Positions 1 to 7,108 of a stretch of 20,533 nucleotides of DNA are shown piece after piece; position 1 is the first letter of the stretch; each line of letters starts with the position of its first letter. This DNA comes from Anaerolineales bacterium UBA6663 (GTDB taxonomy: Bacteria > Chloroflexota > Anaerolineae > Anaerolineales > UBA6663). The position numbers and the translations under genes are program-made. The stretch lies in the NCBI GenBank assembly GCA_002455335.1, contig DKKP01000338.1, positions 1-20,533 on the forward strand, in the 5' to 3' direction. The notes beneath the pieces are model-generated. The model saw only the letters and a list, made by a program, of their open reading frames with translations. It ran no database searches and was not told the origin of the DNA.

Positions 1-50
1 CGAAGACGCGCAGCACGCCAAGGTTTTCCTTGGCGTGCTGCGCGTCTTCG
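1..50. repeat. Perfect 23-bp inverted repeat with TTTT loop
   Basis: Bases 1-23 are the exact reverse complement of bases 28-50, with TTTT at 24-27 as the loop. The window begins at the outer end of one arm, so the arms may continue to the left. It lies 44 bases before the aminopeptidase start. It could be the terminator of an upstream gene, although no T-run follows the right arm, or a fold-back artefact at a contig end. The sequence does not decide between these. Confidence 0.8.
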
Positions 51-94
51 CGCCCATGCTATCCTTGCGGCACCCACCCACCTGGAGGCCTCGC

Positions 95-1237
95 ATGTCC
101 CGTCCCCGCGCCCGAGACGTCGGCGTCGTCATCGGCACCCTGCCCACCGGAACGCACAACGCGATCACCGATGTCGAAGGCGTGCGCGTCGGACACACCA
201 CATTGATCATGGGCGATGGCCCGATCGTTCCCGGGGTCGGGCCAGTGCGTACCGGCGTCACGGCCATCATCCCCCATGCAGGCGACGTCTTCCGAGACAA
301 GGTGGCCGCCTGGGTGCATCGCATCAACGGCTTCGGCGAGGTGACCAACGCCGAACAGGTCCGGGAACTCGGCGTGCTCGAGACCCCGATTCTGCTGACC
401 GGCACACAGAACGTCCCGCGCGTGGCCGACGCCGTGCTTGACTGGGCATTTGCAAAGGATCCCGAGATGGGCGTGAGCACCTGGGGGCCGAGCCCGGTCG
501 TGGCCGAGTGTTCGGATCAGTACCTTTCGGATGTCCGCGGGCGACATGTGCGCAGCGAGCACGTCGCCGCCGCGATCGAAGGCGCGACAGGCGGGTCCGT
601 CGTCGAGGGCGGCGTCGGCGCCGGGGTCGGCATGAGCTGCTGCGAGTTCAAGGGCGGGATCGGCACCAGCTCGCGCGTGGTGCCTGCCGAGGCCGGCGGA
701 TTCACGGTGGGCGTGCTTGTTCTAAGCAATTTCGGCCGGCGCGAGCACCTGGTGATCAACGGCGTGCCGGTCGGGCGCAGCCTGGTCGATTGGCGCCCGC
801 CGCACTCCGAGGTCAACCCCGACGGTCTGGGATCGTCGATCATCATCGTGGTCGCGACCGACGCCCCGCTTCCGCCGCGACAGCTCGAGCGGCTATGCGT
901 GCGTGCCGGGGGTGGGCTCGCCCGGGTCGGCGGCCTGGTGTCGACCACCTCAGGTGATTTCGCGATTGCGTTTTCGACGACCAACCGCACGGCCCATGAT
1001 CCGGGCGCACTTGTGCTCGATCAACGCCAGGTCGCCGAAGCCGTGGCACCTTGCCAACCCGAGTCGGCGATGCCGGCGATCAATTACCTCTTTCAGGCTA
1101 CGCTCGAGGCGACCGAGGAGGCCATCCTCAATTCGATGTTCGCAGCCGAGACGCTTGTGGGCCGCGACGGGCACGTCCGCCATGCTCTGCCGCTCGATGA
1201 AGTTCTGCGGTTGCTCAACAGAGCGTCAGGCGCCTAG
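95..1237 (+). CDS. P1/S58 family (DmpA-type) aminopeptidase
   Basis: The 380-residue product belongs to peptidase family S58 (DmpA/BapA). These N-terminal-nucleophile enzymes self-cleave into two chains and remove N-terminal residues from small peptides or beta-peptides. Seen here: an N-terminal ITDVEGVRVGHTT segment, glycine-rich stretches around residues 165-190, and the nucleophile region GSSIIIVVATDAPL, with the Ser before III at about residue 248. The residue just before that Ser is Ser, whereas DmpA itself has Gly at the cleavage junction. The ATG at 95 is chosen because GGAGG at 84-88 lies 6 bases upstream; the frame stays open to 35 without a comparable site. There is no clear signal peptide, so it is probably cytoplasmic. 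The length is normal. Its 3' end overlaps the convergent HIT gene by 12 bases. Confidence 0.93.
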   Translation: MSRPRARDVGVVIGTLPTGTHNAITDVEGVRVGHTTLIMGDGPIVPGVGPVRTGVTAIIPHAGDVFRDKVAAWVHRINGFGEVTNAEQVRELGVLETPILLTGTQNVPRVADAVLDWAFAKDPEMGVSTWGPSPVVAECSDQYLSDVRGRHVRSEHVAAAIEGATGGSVVEGGVGAGVGMSCCEFKGGIGTSSRVVPAEAGGFTVGVLVLSNFGRREHLVINGVPVGRSLVDWRPPHSEVNPDGLGSSIIIVVATDAPLPPRQLERLCVRAGGGLARVGGLVSTTSGDFAIAFSTTNRTAHDPGALVLDQRQVAEAVAPCQPESAMPAINYLFQATLEATEEAILNSMFAAETLVGRDGHVRHALPLDEVLRLLNRASGA

Positions 1238-1609
1238 CCGCCGGGCGATGGCCTCGGCCAGAAGCGTCATGAGCGGACGGTCTCGCTCCAGGTCAAAACG
1301 AATCGCGTTTCGCTGCTCGGCCGGATAGAAAAAGGGCGGGCCGCCACGGTAAGCCTCAGGCTCGTCCGCGTAGCGAGGGAACACGTGCGCGTGTAGCGCG
1401 GGATCTTGGTTCCCAAGGATCTCGTAATTTATCCGCACTGCGCCGGTCACCTCGAGGAGCGCATCTCCCAGGATGCTCATGTCGAGCAGATAACGCGTCC
1501 GATCCGCGATCGACAGTGCATTCAGGTCCGGCACGACCGGATCCGCCAGCAGGATCGCGTAACCCCGCAGGAATTGCACATCGCCCAGGACGACCCAGCC
1601 TGACGGCAT
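1226..1609 (-). CDS. HIT-domain protein, main reading frame (N-terminus frameshifted)
   Basis: The 127 residues readable from the ATG at 1609 match the HIT superfamily of nucleotide hydrolases and transferases. The segment NYEILGNQDPALHAHVFPRY contains H73-A-H75-V-F, so two histidines of the HxHxH triad are present and the third position is Phe, as in diverged HIT subfamilies. The substrate is unknown; family members act on nucleoside phosphates. No ribosome-binding site precedes the ATG at 1609. A strong one, GGAGGTGA, precedes another ATG at 1677 in a different frame, and the peptide read from there is the N-terminus this family would be expected to have (see 1610-1677). The natural gene therefore most likely spans 1226-1677 with a one-base deletion at about 1610-1612, either real or a sequencing or assembly error. 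Confidence 0.8.
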   Translation of the reverse strand: MPSGWVVLGDVQFLRGYAILLADPVVPDLNALSIADRTRYLLDMSILGDALLEVTGAVRINYEILGNQDPALHAHVFPRYADEPEAYRGGPPFFYPAEQRNAIRFDLERDRPLMTLLAEAIARRLGA

Positions 1610-1677
1610 CTGGCATACACAGTCAGGTTCTGACCCGCGCGCGCTGCCTCGACACGTTGATGAATAAGCGTTGCCAT
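1610..1677 (-). pseudogene. 5' segment of the HIT gene in a shifted frame
   Basis: Reading the minus strand from the ATG at 1677 gives MATLIHQRVEAARAGQN and then LTVYAR, reaching the bases AG at 1611-1610 directly before the ATG of the main frame. One extra base there would join ...VYAR to MPSGWVVLGD... as a single protein of about 151 residues. The complement of 1681-1686 reads GGAGGT, and with the next two bases GGAGGTGA, a near-perfect ribosome-binding site just upstream of this ATG. This start, not the one at 1609, is the likely original start. Recalled resemblance of this N-terminus to HIT proteins supports the reading but was not checked by a search. Confidence 0.65.
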
Positions 1678-1780
1678 CTCACCTCCAAACAGAGTAGGCC
1701 CATTGTCTCGCAGAAGCGCCTGGTCTTGCGTCAGGGTGCCTGAAGGGTGGGCATGGGCACGTTGTCAGCTGCGGATTATG

Positions 1781-1800
1781 GTCACGAATTGTGACGAATT
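1781..1800. repeat. Tandem 10-bp direct repeat (gtcacgaatt / gtgacgaatt)
   Basis: Two adjacent 10-bp units differ at one base. About 50 bases further on, AATTCGCG occurs twice with a 9-bp period (1853-1860 and 1862-1869). The helical-turn spacing is reminiscent of protein-binding repeats in origins or operators. With only two copies each, the function is uncertain. Confidence 0.4.
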
Positions 1801-2138
1801 GAAACGAAATGGGCGGTGACTGCTCCAGATCACCTGCGTGCTCTTTCGTGTAAATTCGCGCAATTCGCGGCAAAGATCCGGTTTGCGCGGAGCTGCGCCT
1901 GAACCAGTGCGACAACTCGCCCGTGCGCGCCGGGTCTTGCGGCCGGCACTCCAGATTAACATAACGAATATTCGGTCGCACGTCTACCACTGGGCCTGCT
2001 TATGGCCTGGCGTCATGTACTGTCAACGAACTGAGCCAGCCAGATTCTGCGAAGGCCTGAGGTAGCGCCGTAATGTGATCCTATCAGCCAGAGGAATCAC
2101 AGGCTGCGCAAGCCGAATCTCACTCAATCCATACTTTC

Positions 2139-2147
2139 TGTGGATAA
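2139..2147 (-). promoter_or_regulatory. Perfect DnaA box (TTATCCACA on the minus strand)
   Basis: The plus strand reads TGTGGATAA, the exact complement of the consensus DnaA box TTATCCACA. It lies in the gene-free stretch, 280 bases from the nearest parS site. A perfect 9-mer is not expected by chance in 1.3 kb, but a single box is weak evidence for an origin by itself. Confidence 0.55.
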
Positions 2148-2159
2148 GTGCCCTCTTTC

Positions 2160-2168
2160 TGTTGATAG
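2160..2168 (-). promoter_or_regulatory. Weak DnaA-box-like site (7 of 9)
   Basis: The plus strand reads TGTTGATAG, complement CTATCAACA, which matches the DnaA consensus at 7 of 9 positions in the same orientation as the perfect box. The two start 21 bp apart, two helical turns. A still weaker TGTTAGTAA (6 of 9) starts at 2170. Confidence 0.3.
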
Positions 2169-2427
2169 ATGTTAGTAACAATTGCACGCGGGGATCCCGG
2201 GATCGTTCTCCGACGCCTGACCTGCATTTTGGTTTGGTAGCCAGCGCCGCGAGCGCTGCGTTGAGTTACTGCGTATCACAATACGCTCCAAAGCTCTGAT
2301 CGTCGCGGCAATTCGAAAGGCGAGAAACCCGAACGTACAGACTGGCTTTGAGGCCGGCGCATGAACTCGCCCCTTGCGTGACCACAAGCCCACTGCCTCG
2401 GTCTCCCGTAGGCGCGACCGGTGTGTG

Positions 2428-2443
2428 TGTTTCACGTGAAACA
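2428..2443. promoter_or_regulatory. parS centromere site 1
   Basis: The 16 bases TGTTTCACGTGAAACA form a perfect palindrome identical to the fully symmetric form of the bacterial chromosomal parS consensus, the loading site for the CTP-dependent DNA clamp ParB. A second identical copy lies 202 bp away. Two exact copies of a 16-mer this close together are not a chance event. The palindrome is self-complementary, so no strand is assigned. parA and parB are not in the window. Confidence 0.88.
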
Positions 2444-2550
2444 AGAGCCGCGGGCCTTTGCGCTTCCTGACCCAGGGCTAGTGTATATGCGGCCTGTTTC
2501 CTGATCGGAAAGCTCAAGGAGAACGCCTGGGCAAGCCAGGGTTGAGCGTC

Positions 2551-2566
2551 TGTGTCACGTGAGCAA
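2551..2566. promoter_or_regulatory. Degenerate parS-like site
   Basis: The sequence TGTGTCACGTGAGCAA matches the parS palindrome at 12 of 16 positions, including the central TCACGTGA. It sits between the two perfect sites, 123 bp from the first and 79 bp from the second. It may be a weak or decayed ParB site, or chance. Confidence 0.35.
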
Positions 2567-2629
2567 ACACAAACCAGACGGTGCGAAGAATTTCAAGTCA
2601 TGACGCGTCCCATTCGATCTCTCGAGCAC

Positions 2630-2645
2630 TGTTTCACGTGAAACA
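2630..2645. promoter_or_regulatory. parS centromere site 2
   Basis: This second exact copy of the 16-bp palindrome starts 202 bp after the first. Multiple parS sites within a few hundred bases are typical of origin-proximal chromosomal centromeres and let ParB complexes nucleate together. The site lies in gene-free DNA, 350 bases before the methyltransferase start. Confidence 0.88.
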
Positions 2646-2981
2646 CGCAAGGACATATGGGCAACATACCACATGCTCGCTGATCGCAAGACAGGGAGAG
2701 CGGAGGACTGAGCACACTGCCGTCGCACAGGCAGTACAACCGGAGGAGACAATCCGAATCGCAGGTGCGAAGCCACGCAAACCGAGGCCTCGCGATTGTG
2801 TGTTTACATAACTGTCGCCGGCACAACTTCTCACTGGAAGCATGTCGGCTCAACGCACTGTGCAGAAGCACAAGCTGTCAGTGCGTCTCAGCCGCGGATT
2901 TCGCAGCTGAAAATCCCGCATTGAGACCTCGCCCCCGCACACCATGCACTTGTGGAAGCCCGTGGGAACGCGACCAGCGTG

Positions 2982-2987
2982 TACAAT
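2982..2987 (+). promoter_or_regulatory. -10 box of the methyltransferase gene
   Basis: TACAAT ends 8 bases before the ATG at 2996, so transcription would begin at or within a base or two of the start codon and the mRNA would be leaderless. No good -35 hexamer is visible at the usual distance. Confidence 0.5.
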
Positions 2988-2995
2988 GCCACTTG

Positions 2996-3907
2996 ATGAC
3001 CCACCCACCAGTCTGCGACTACGAAGGTTCGACCTATCAGGCGACGTTTTGGGACACTGGCGAACGCGCTTACGAAGACGGCGCCGAAGGCGTGGCCCTA
3101 CGGGCTCAGTTGCCGACATCAGGCAAGCTACTTCTCGAGGTCGGAGCAGGCGCAGGCCGTAACACCCCACGTTATGCCGGATTCGATCGCGTTGTACTGC
3201 TTGATTACTCTCGGACCCAGCTCGAGCAGGCTCAGCAGCGTCTTGGGCGCTCAGATCGTTACGTCTACGTCGTCGCCGACGTCTACCGGTTGCCGTTCCG
3301 ACCCGAGATCTTCGATGCCGCGACCATGATCCGCGTCATCCACCACATGGCCGACGCACCCGCCGCGCTGGCTCAGGTTCACGCCGTGCTCGCACCCGGC
3401 GCAACCTTCATCCTCGAGTTTGCCAACAAGCGCAACTTCAAGGCGATTGCACGCTACTGGCTCAGGCGCCAGCCATGGAGCCCTTTCACACTCGAGCCCG
3501 TGGAGTTCGTGGCGCTCAACTACGACTTTCATCCAACACGCATGCTGGAATGGCTCACCCAGACCGGCTTCGCCACAGAGGACATCCGCGCACTCTCGTA
3601 TTTTCGGCTCGGACTACTCAAGCGTCTGCTGCCCACCGGCCTCCTGGTCGGGCTCGATGCAGCCCTCCAGCCCAGCGGCCGATTGGCGCCGTTCTCGCCC
3701 AGCGTCTTCGTCCGCGCCCGGAAGAACAGCACGGACGCACCCGCACCGATGATCTCCGGCGCTGTGGCGTTCCGTTGCCCAAACTGCGGTGGTATGGACT
3801 TGAGCGAAACAGAGGGTGCTGTGACGTGCACAGCCTGTAAGGCATGCTGGGAGGTTCGCGACGGGATTTATGATTTCAAACAGCCGCTCGCGCCTCAGTC
3901 TCCGTAA
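2996..3907 (+). CDS. Class I SAM-dependent methyltransferase with C-terminal zinc ribbon
   Basis: The 303-residue product has a class I methyltransferase fold: motif I LEVGAGAGRN at residues 47-56, the acidic end of strand 2 at D70, ADVYRLPF at 94-101 and RVIHHM at 113-118, as in the Methyltransf_11 group. The target is unknown. The tail (residues 259-295) carries CPNC at 261-264 and CTAC at 278-281, a four-cysteine zinc ribbon resembling the Trm112-like domain found in some methyltransferases. The ATG at 2996 is chosen because the protein fold starts here and TACAAT lies 8 bases upstream; the frame is open further upstream to 2765 but that part is low in recognisable sequence and has no ribosome-binding site. 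The last 32 bases overlap the convergent HAD phosphatase gene. Confidence 0.85.
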   Translation: MTHPPVCDYEGSTYQATFWDTGERAYEDGAEGVALRAQLPTSGKLLLEVGAGAGRNTPRYAGFDRVVLLDYSRTQLEQAQQRLGRSDRYVYVVADVYRLPFRPEIFDAATMIRVIHHMADAPAALAQVHAVLAPGATFILEFANKRNFKAIARYWLRRQPWSPFTLEPVEFVALNYDFHPTRMLEWLTQTGFATEDIRALSYFRLGLLKRLLPTGLLVGLDAALQPSGRLAPFSPSVFVRARKNSTDAPAPMISGAVAFRCPNCGGMDLSETEGAVTCTACKACWEVRDGIYDFKQPLAPQSP

Positions 3908-4550
3908 GGATCCGCCAGCCGCGTTCGACGGCGGCGGCTCTCAATACCGGATCATGGTCGATGACGGTCGCCTCGCGGGCCAGGCTGAGCATAGCGATGT
4001 CGCCGGCCGTGTCGCCATAGGCCTGATCGATCGGCAGCGATCCAAGTAGCCCCCGCAGAGCGGCGGCCTTCAAATCGGCGTTATTGATCGGGGCAGCCAG
4101 TGCTCCCGTCGAGCGCCCATCTTTCCAAACCAGGGGCGTGCCTAACGCCTCGAACCCGGCCCGCCGGGCAAACGCAGCGACGATCGGCTGATAGGCGCCC
4201 GAGCAGACAATGACCCGGGCGCCCCCCTTTCGGAGCGACTCGAGCTCGCCCATCACGCGTAGGTAACGCCCGGGCCACAGCGTCTGCTCCACCACCCGCT
4301 CGGCCAGGACATCCCATTCAGCCTCAGGCAGCCCGCGCGTCAAACGGGCCAGATCGACCATGAAGCGCATCCGGTCTGCCTGGGTGTCGCGCAAACGCAG
4401 CTTCCCAAGCCACTGGATCGCCACATAGGGCAGGAGAAACGTCCGGACCGCCCAACCGCGGCCTTGCTCATTGAGATAGCGCGTCACCCCGCGCCAGGTC
4501 TGGCCGGTCGTCAGCGTACCCTCGAGATCCGTCACGACAATCACGGTCAC
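3876..4550 (-). CDS. HAD-superfamily phosphatase (SerB-like, class IB)
   Basis: The 224-residue product has all four HAD motifs: motif I VVTDLEGTLT with the nucleophile D8 and Glu at the +2 position (E10), motif II Ser (VCSG, S117), motif III Lys (K161), and motif IV YGDTAGD with D180 and D184. The helical cap between motifs I and II resembles phosphoserine phosphatase-like class IB enzymes, so a small phosphomonoester is the likely substrate; the exact one cannot be told. The +2 acid/base is usually Asp; Glu here is found in several HAD groups. Translation begins at GTG (4550-4548), with no strong ribosome-binding site. The gene faces the methyltransferase gene and overlaps its end by 32 bases. 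Confidence 0.87.
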   Translation of the reverse strand: MTVIVVTDLEGTLTTGQTWRGVTRYLNEQGRGWAVRTFLLPYVAIQWLGKLRLRDTQADRMRFMVDLARLTRGLPEAEWDVLAERVVEQTLWPGRYLRVMGELESLRKGGARVIVCSGAYQPIVAAFARRAGFEALGTPLVWKDGRSTGALAAPINNADLKAAALRGLLGSLPIDQAYGDTAGDIAMLSLAREATVIDHDPVLRAAAVERGWRILTETEARAAV

Positions 4551-4582
4551 CTGAATCAGAACTGAGAAGTGTTTATGTTAGC

Positions 4583-4610
4583 TTGACGGGCCAAGGTCGA
4601 CTGCTATGAT
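4583..4610 (+). promoter_or_regulatory. Promoter of the first LysM/M23 gene
   Basis: TTGACG at 4583-4588 (5 of 6 to the -35 consensus), a 16-base spacer, then TATGAT at 4605-4610 (5 of 6 to the -10 consensus). Only 6 bases separate the -10 box from the GTG at 4617, which predicts a leaderless transcript starting at or next to the GTG. This is the best-formed promoter in the window. Confidence 0.7.
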
Positions 4611-4616
4611 CGTTCA

Positions 4617-5864
4617 GTGACAACAACGGGAGACATGTCGGTGCCCGAAACGAACGAAGCGAGCCCCAACCTTACCACAGCGGCCCCTGAAGCAGATTCC
4701 GTCGAGACCGACCTGCCGTCGGGGACAGATTCCATCTCAACGCCTGACTCCAGCTCACCGACGCGATCACGCGAAACACTGTTGCGCTTTGGCGCGATCG
4801 GCCTGGCTGTTGTCTTCCTGGGCATCGCCCTCGCCCTCACGCTCTGGCCACGCGCAGCCGAATCGAGCCAGACCCCAACTGTCGCACCCACAGCTGCGGA
4901 AGTGGCCAGGATCGAAGGTCTGGCGCCTTTCACCTTCGAGCCCGAGCCGCTGCCGGCCGGGGCCACGCTCCCTTTGTTTGGCCTGACCCCCGAAAGCGGC
5001 GAGCTCTCCAGGTTCTCGCGCAAAGCCAACGCCGACACCACCATACCCGAGCGCGCCAAGCTCGACATCGAGACCTACACGGTCCAGGTCGGCGACACGG
5101 TCTTTGGCATCGCCGCCCAGTTCGACCTCGAGCCCGAGACCATCCTCTGGGGGAATCCCGAACTCATCGACAGCCTGAACCTGCTTCGTCCCGGCAAGGT
5201 GCTCAAAATCCTGCCGATCAACGGCGCGTTGCGCGTCGTCGAGCAGGGAGACACGATCGAGAAGGTGGCCGAGGTCTACCACGGCACAGTCGATGAGATC
5301 CTGGCCTTCGCCGGAAACGACATCGACCCGGAGAACCCGGAACTCACAGTCGGTCAATCGGTCATCATCCCGGGCGGCTGGCGCGAATCGGTCCAGTGGC
5401 AGCTCCCGGTGGCCAGCCGAAACACCACGGTCGGCGCCGGCAGCGGCGGTGAGCCGGGTTCGTGCTCGGGCATCCTGTCGGGCCCCTCGGGCGGCTACAA
5501 CTTCATCTGGCCGGCGAACAACCACTATCTATCGGGCTGGGACTACAACCCGAATACCCATCCGGGCCTCGACATCGCCGCCGGACTCGGCGCGCCGATC
5601 TACGCCTCGGAGACCGGCGTCGTGGTCTTCTCGGGTTGGAGCACGCGCGGCTATGGGAACCTTGTGATCATCGACCACGGCAATGGCTGGCAAACGATCT
5701 ACGCCCACCTCAGCCAGATCAATTACGGCTGCGGCCAGGCGATCGCACAGGGTCAGGTGCTCGGACTCTCGGGCTCAACCGGGAACTCCACAGGTCCACA
5801 TCTGCACTATGAGATGCGCAGCACTGAGTTCGGGCGCGTGAACCCCTGGGACTTTCTCCCGTAA
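4617..5864 (+). CDS. Membrane-anchored LysM x2 / M23 peptidase, copy A
   Basis: The 415-residue product has a cytoplasmic Ser/Thr-rich start, one membrane span (about 58-77), two LysM domains (about 154-201 with YTVQVGDTVFGIA, and 206-253 with VVEQGDTIEKVA) and a C-terminal M23 (LytM/NlpD-type) metallopeptidase domain (about 296-415). Zinc ligands H315 and D319 (HPGLD) and H397 are present, as are catalytic H364 (YAHLS) and H395 (HLH). It should bind peptidoglycan outside the membrane and cut peptide cross-bridges. C283 and C372 are conserved in all three paralogues and could form a disulfide. The GTG at 4617 fits the strong promoter 6 bases upstream; an ATG at 4635 with GGGAG close before it is the alternative. 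This is the first of three tandem copies, followed by an 82-base gap. Confidence 0.93.
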   Translation: MTTTGDMSVPETNEASPNLTTAAPEADSVETDLPSGTDSISTPDSSSPTRSRETLLRFGAIGLAVVFLGIALALTLWPRAAESSQTPTVAPTAAEVARIEGLAPFTFEPEPLPAGATLPLFGLTPESGELSRFSRKANADTTIPERAKLDIETYTVQVGDTVFGIAAQFDLEPETILWGNPELIDSLNLLRPGKVLKILPINGALRVVEQGDTIEKVAEVYHGTVDEILAFAGNDIDPENPELTVGQSVIIPGGWRESVQWQLPVASRNTTVGAGSGGEPGSCSGILSGPSGGYNFIWPANNHYLSGWDYNPNTHPGLDIAAGLGAPIYASETGVVVFSGWSTRGYGNLVIIDHGNGWQTIYAHLSQINYGCGQAIAQGQVLGLSGSTGNSTGPHLHYEMRSTEFGRVNPWDFLP

Positions 5865-5934
5865 TCGGGTTCACCGCGGACATCGCCGAACAGGTCGAGC
5901 GAAATCGGCATCATCCACGGCCAGAATCTCCGGC

Positions 5935-5940
5935 TAGAAT
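5935..5940 (+). promoter_or_regulatory. -10 box of the second LysM/M23 gene
   Basis: TAGAAT ends 6 bases before the ATG at 5947, the same arrangement as upstream of copy A. No clear -35 hexamer is visible. No ribosome-binding site lies between it and the ATG, consistent with a leaderless message. Confidence 0.5.
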
Positions 5941-5946
5941 CGCGGT

Positions 5947-7089
5947 ATGTCTGAAACGTCACCCGAGACACCCCGTGGCTCACGCGAGTTTCGCATCTGG
6001 GCATTTGCCGGGCTCCTGGCCGCAGTCTTGCTGATCAGCGCCCTCGCCCTCGTGCTCTGGAATCCCAATGCGCCTGAGGCTCGGCCCACGCCCAGCGTCG
6101 TTGCCGTGATCACAAACCCCGTCGAGAGCGATGGGCCGGCTGCGTTTACGTTTGATCCTGAGCCGTTGCCCGTCGGCGCCTCGTTGCCCAAATTCGAGGC
6201 GACGATCGATGTGCAGACGTTGCTCGAGCTTCCGCGCCAGGCCAACCCGGATACCACGATCCCGACCCGTCCGCGTTTCGAGATTGAGCGCTACACGATC
6301 CAGCCCGGCGACACGGTGTTTGGAATCGCGGCCCAGTTCAATCTCGAGCCCGACACGATCATCTGGGGCAACCCAGAGTTGGCCGACAAGCTCAATCAGC
6401 TCGTGCCGGGCACCACGATCAACATCCTGCCGATCAACGGCGCGCTGCGTGTCGTCCAGACCGGGGATACGCTTGAGAAGATCGCCAGGGTCTTCCACGG
6501 AAAAGAAGAAGAGATCATCGCCTTCGCCGGTAACGACATCGACCCCGAAAACCCGGAGGTCACGGTCGGCCAGACGCTCATCATCCCAGGCGGTTGGCGC
6601 GACAACGTGGTCTGGACCCTCCCCGAAGTACCGATCGCGACGGGCGCCCAGCGCACCACGGGCTCGGTCAGCCGCAACGAGCCGGGCTCATGCGCGGGCC
6701 CGTTCTCGGGTCCGACCGGCGGGGCCAACTTCGTCTGGCCCGCCAATAACCACTACCTCTCGGGCTTCAACTACTCGGGCAGCCACCCGGGCATCGATAT
6801 CGCGGCCGGCCTCGGCGCGCCGATCTATGCCGCCGACACGGGCGTTGTGGTGTTCTCCGGGGGAAGCCTGTACGGCTACGGCAACCTCGTGATCGTGGAC
6901 CACGGCAACGGCTGGCAGACGGCCTACGCCCATCTCAGTCAGATCAACTATGGCTGCGGGCAGGCGATCTCGCAGGGCGCGATGCTCGGGCTCTCCGGGT
7001 CGACCGGCAACTCGAGCGGCCCGCACCTGCATTTCGAGATGCGCCATATCGAGTACGGGCGCGTCAACCCGTGGAACTATCTGCCCTGA
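5947..7089 (+). CDS. Membrane-anchored LysM x2 / M23 peptidase, copy B
   Basis: The 380-residue product is the closest paralogue of copy A: one membrane span (about 17-37), a shared juxtamembrane block (TFDPEPLPVGASLPKF), LysM domains at about 116-162 and 168-215, and an M23 domain from about 260. All catalytic positions are intact: H280 and D284 (HPGID), H329 (YAHLS), H360 and H362 (HLH). C249 and C337 match the cysteine pair of copy A. It is shorter than A mainly because the Ser/Thr-rich cytoplasmic head is missing. Predicted role: peptidoglycan endopeptidase anchored outside the membrane. It probably has its own promoter (TAGAAT at 5935) and may be cotranscribed with copy C, which starts 19 bases after its stop. 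Confidence 0.93.
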   Translation: MSETSPETPRGSREFRIWAFAGLLAAVLLISALALVLWNPNAPEARPTPSVVAVITNPVESDGPAAFTFDPEPLPVGASLPKFEATIDVQTLLELPRQANPDTTIPTRPRFEIERYTIQPGDTVFGIAAQFNLEPDTIIWGNPELADKLNQLVPGTTINILPINGALRVVQTGDTLEKIARVFHGKEEEIIAFAGNDIDPENPEVTVGQTLIIPGGWRDNVVWTLPEVPIATGAQRTTGSVSRNEPGSCAGPFSGPTGGANFVWPANNHYLSGFNYSGSHPGIDIAAGLGAPIYAADTGVVVFSGGSLYGYGNLVIVDHGNGWQTAYAHLSQINYGCGQAISQGAMLGLSGSTGNSSGPHLHFEMRHIEYGRVNPWNYLP

Positions 7090-7108
7090 CCGGGCATGAT
7101 CGACCACC

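Larger units (their letters stand above)
1678..2995. other. 1.3-kb gene-free stretch, candidate origin/centromere region
   Basis: No convincing gene lies here. The open frames are short (under about 110 codons), overlap each other on both strands, lack ribosome-binding sites and match no family I recognise. What it does hold: two perfect parS palindromes (2428-2443 and 2630-2645), a degenerate third (2551-2566), a perfect DnaA box (2139-2147) with a weaker one two helical turns away (2160-2168), a local direct repeat at 1781-1800, paired AATTCGCG copies at 1853-1869, a 10-bp palindrome at 1965-1974, and at the right end the -10 box of the methyltransferase gene. The combination resembles an origin-proximal segregation region more than ordinary intergenic DNA. 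Confidence 0.6.

Noticed and set aside
1429..1437. DnaA-box-like TTATCCGCA
   Set aside because: It lies inside the HIT coding sequence, where the bases encode conserved residues, and has one mismatch; chance is the simpler explanation.
2172..2444. Minus-strand open frame starting MFHVKH
   Set aside because: The N terminus is just the translation of the parS palindrome. There is no ribosome-binding site and no family resemblance, and frames on both strands overlap it.
2765..2995. Upstream extension of the methyltransferase frame
   Set aside because: The extra 77 residues have no recognisable domain or ribosome-binding site, and the -10 box TACAAT lies inside them right before the ATG at 2996.
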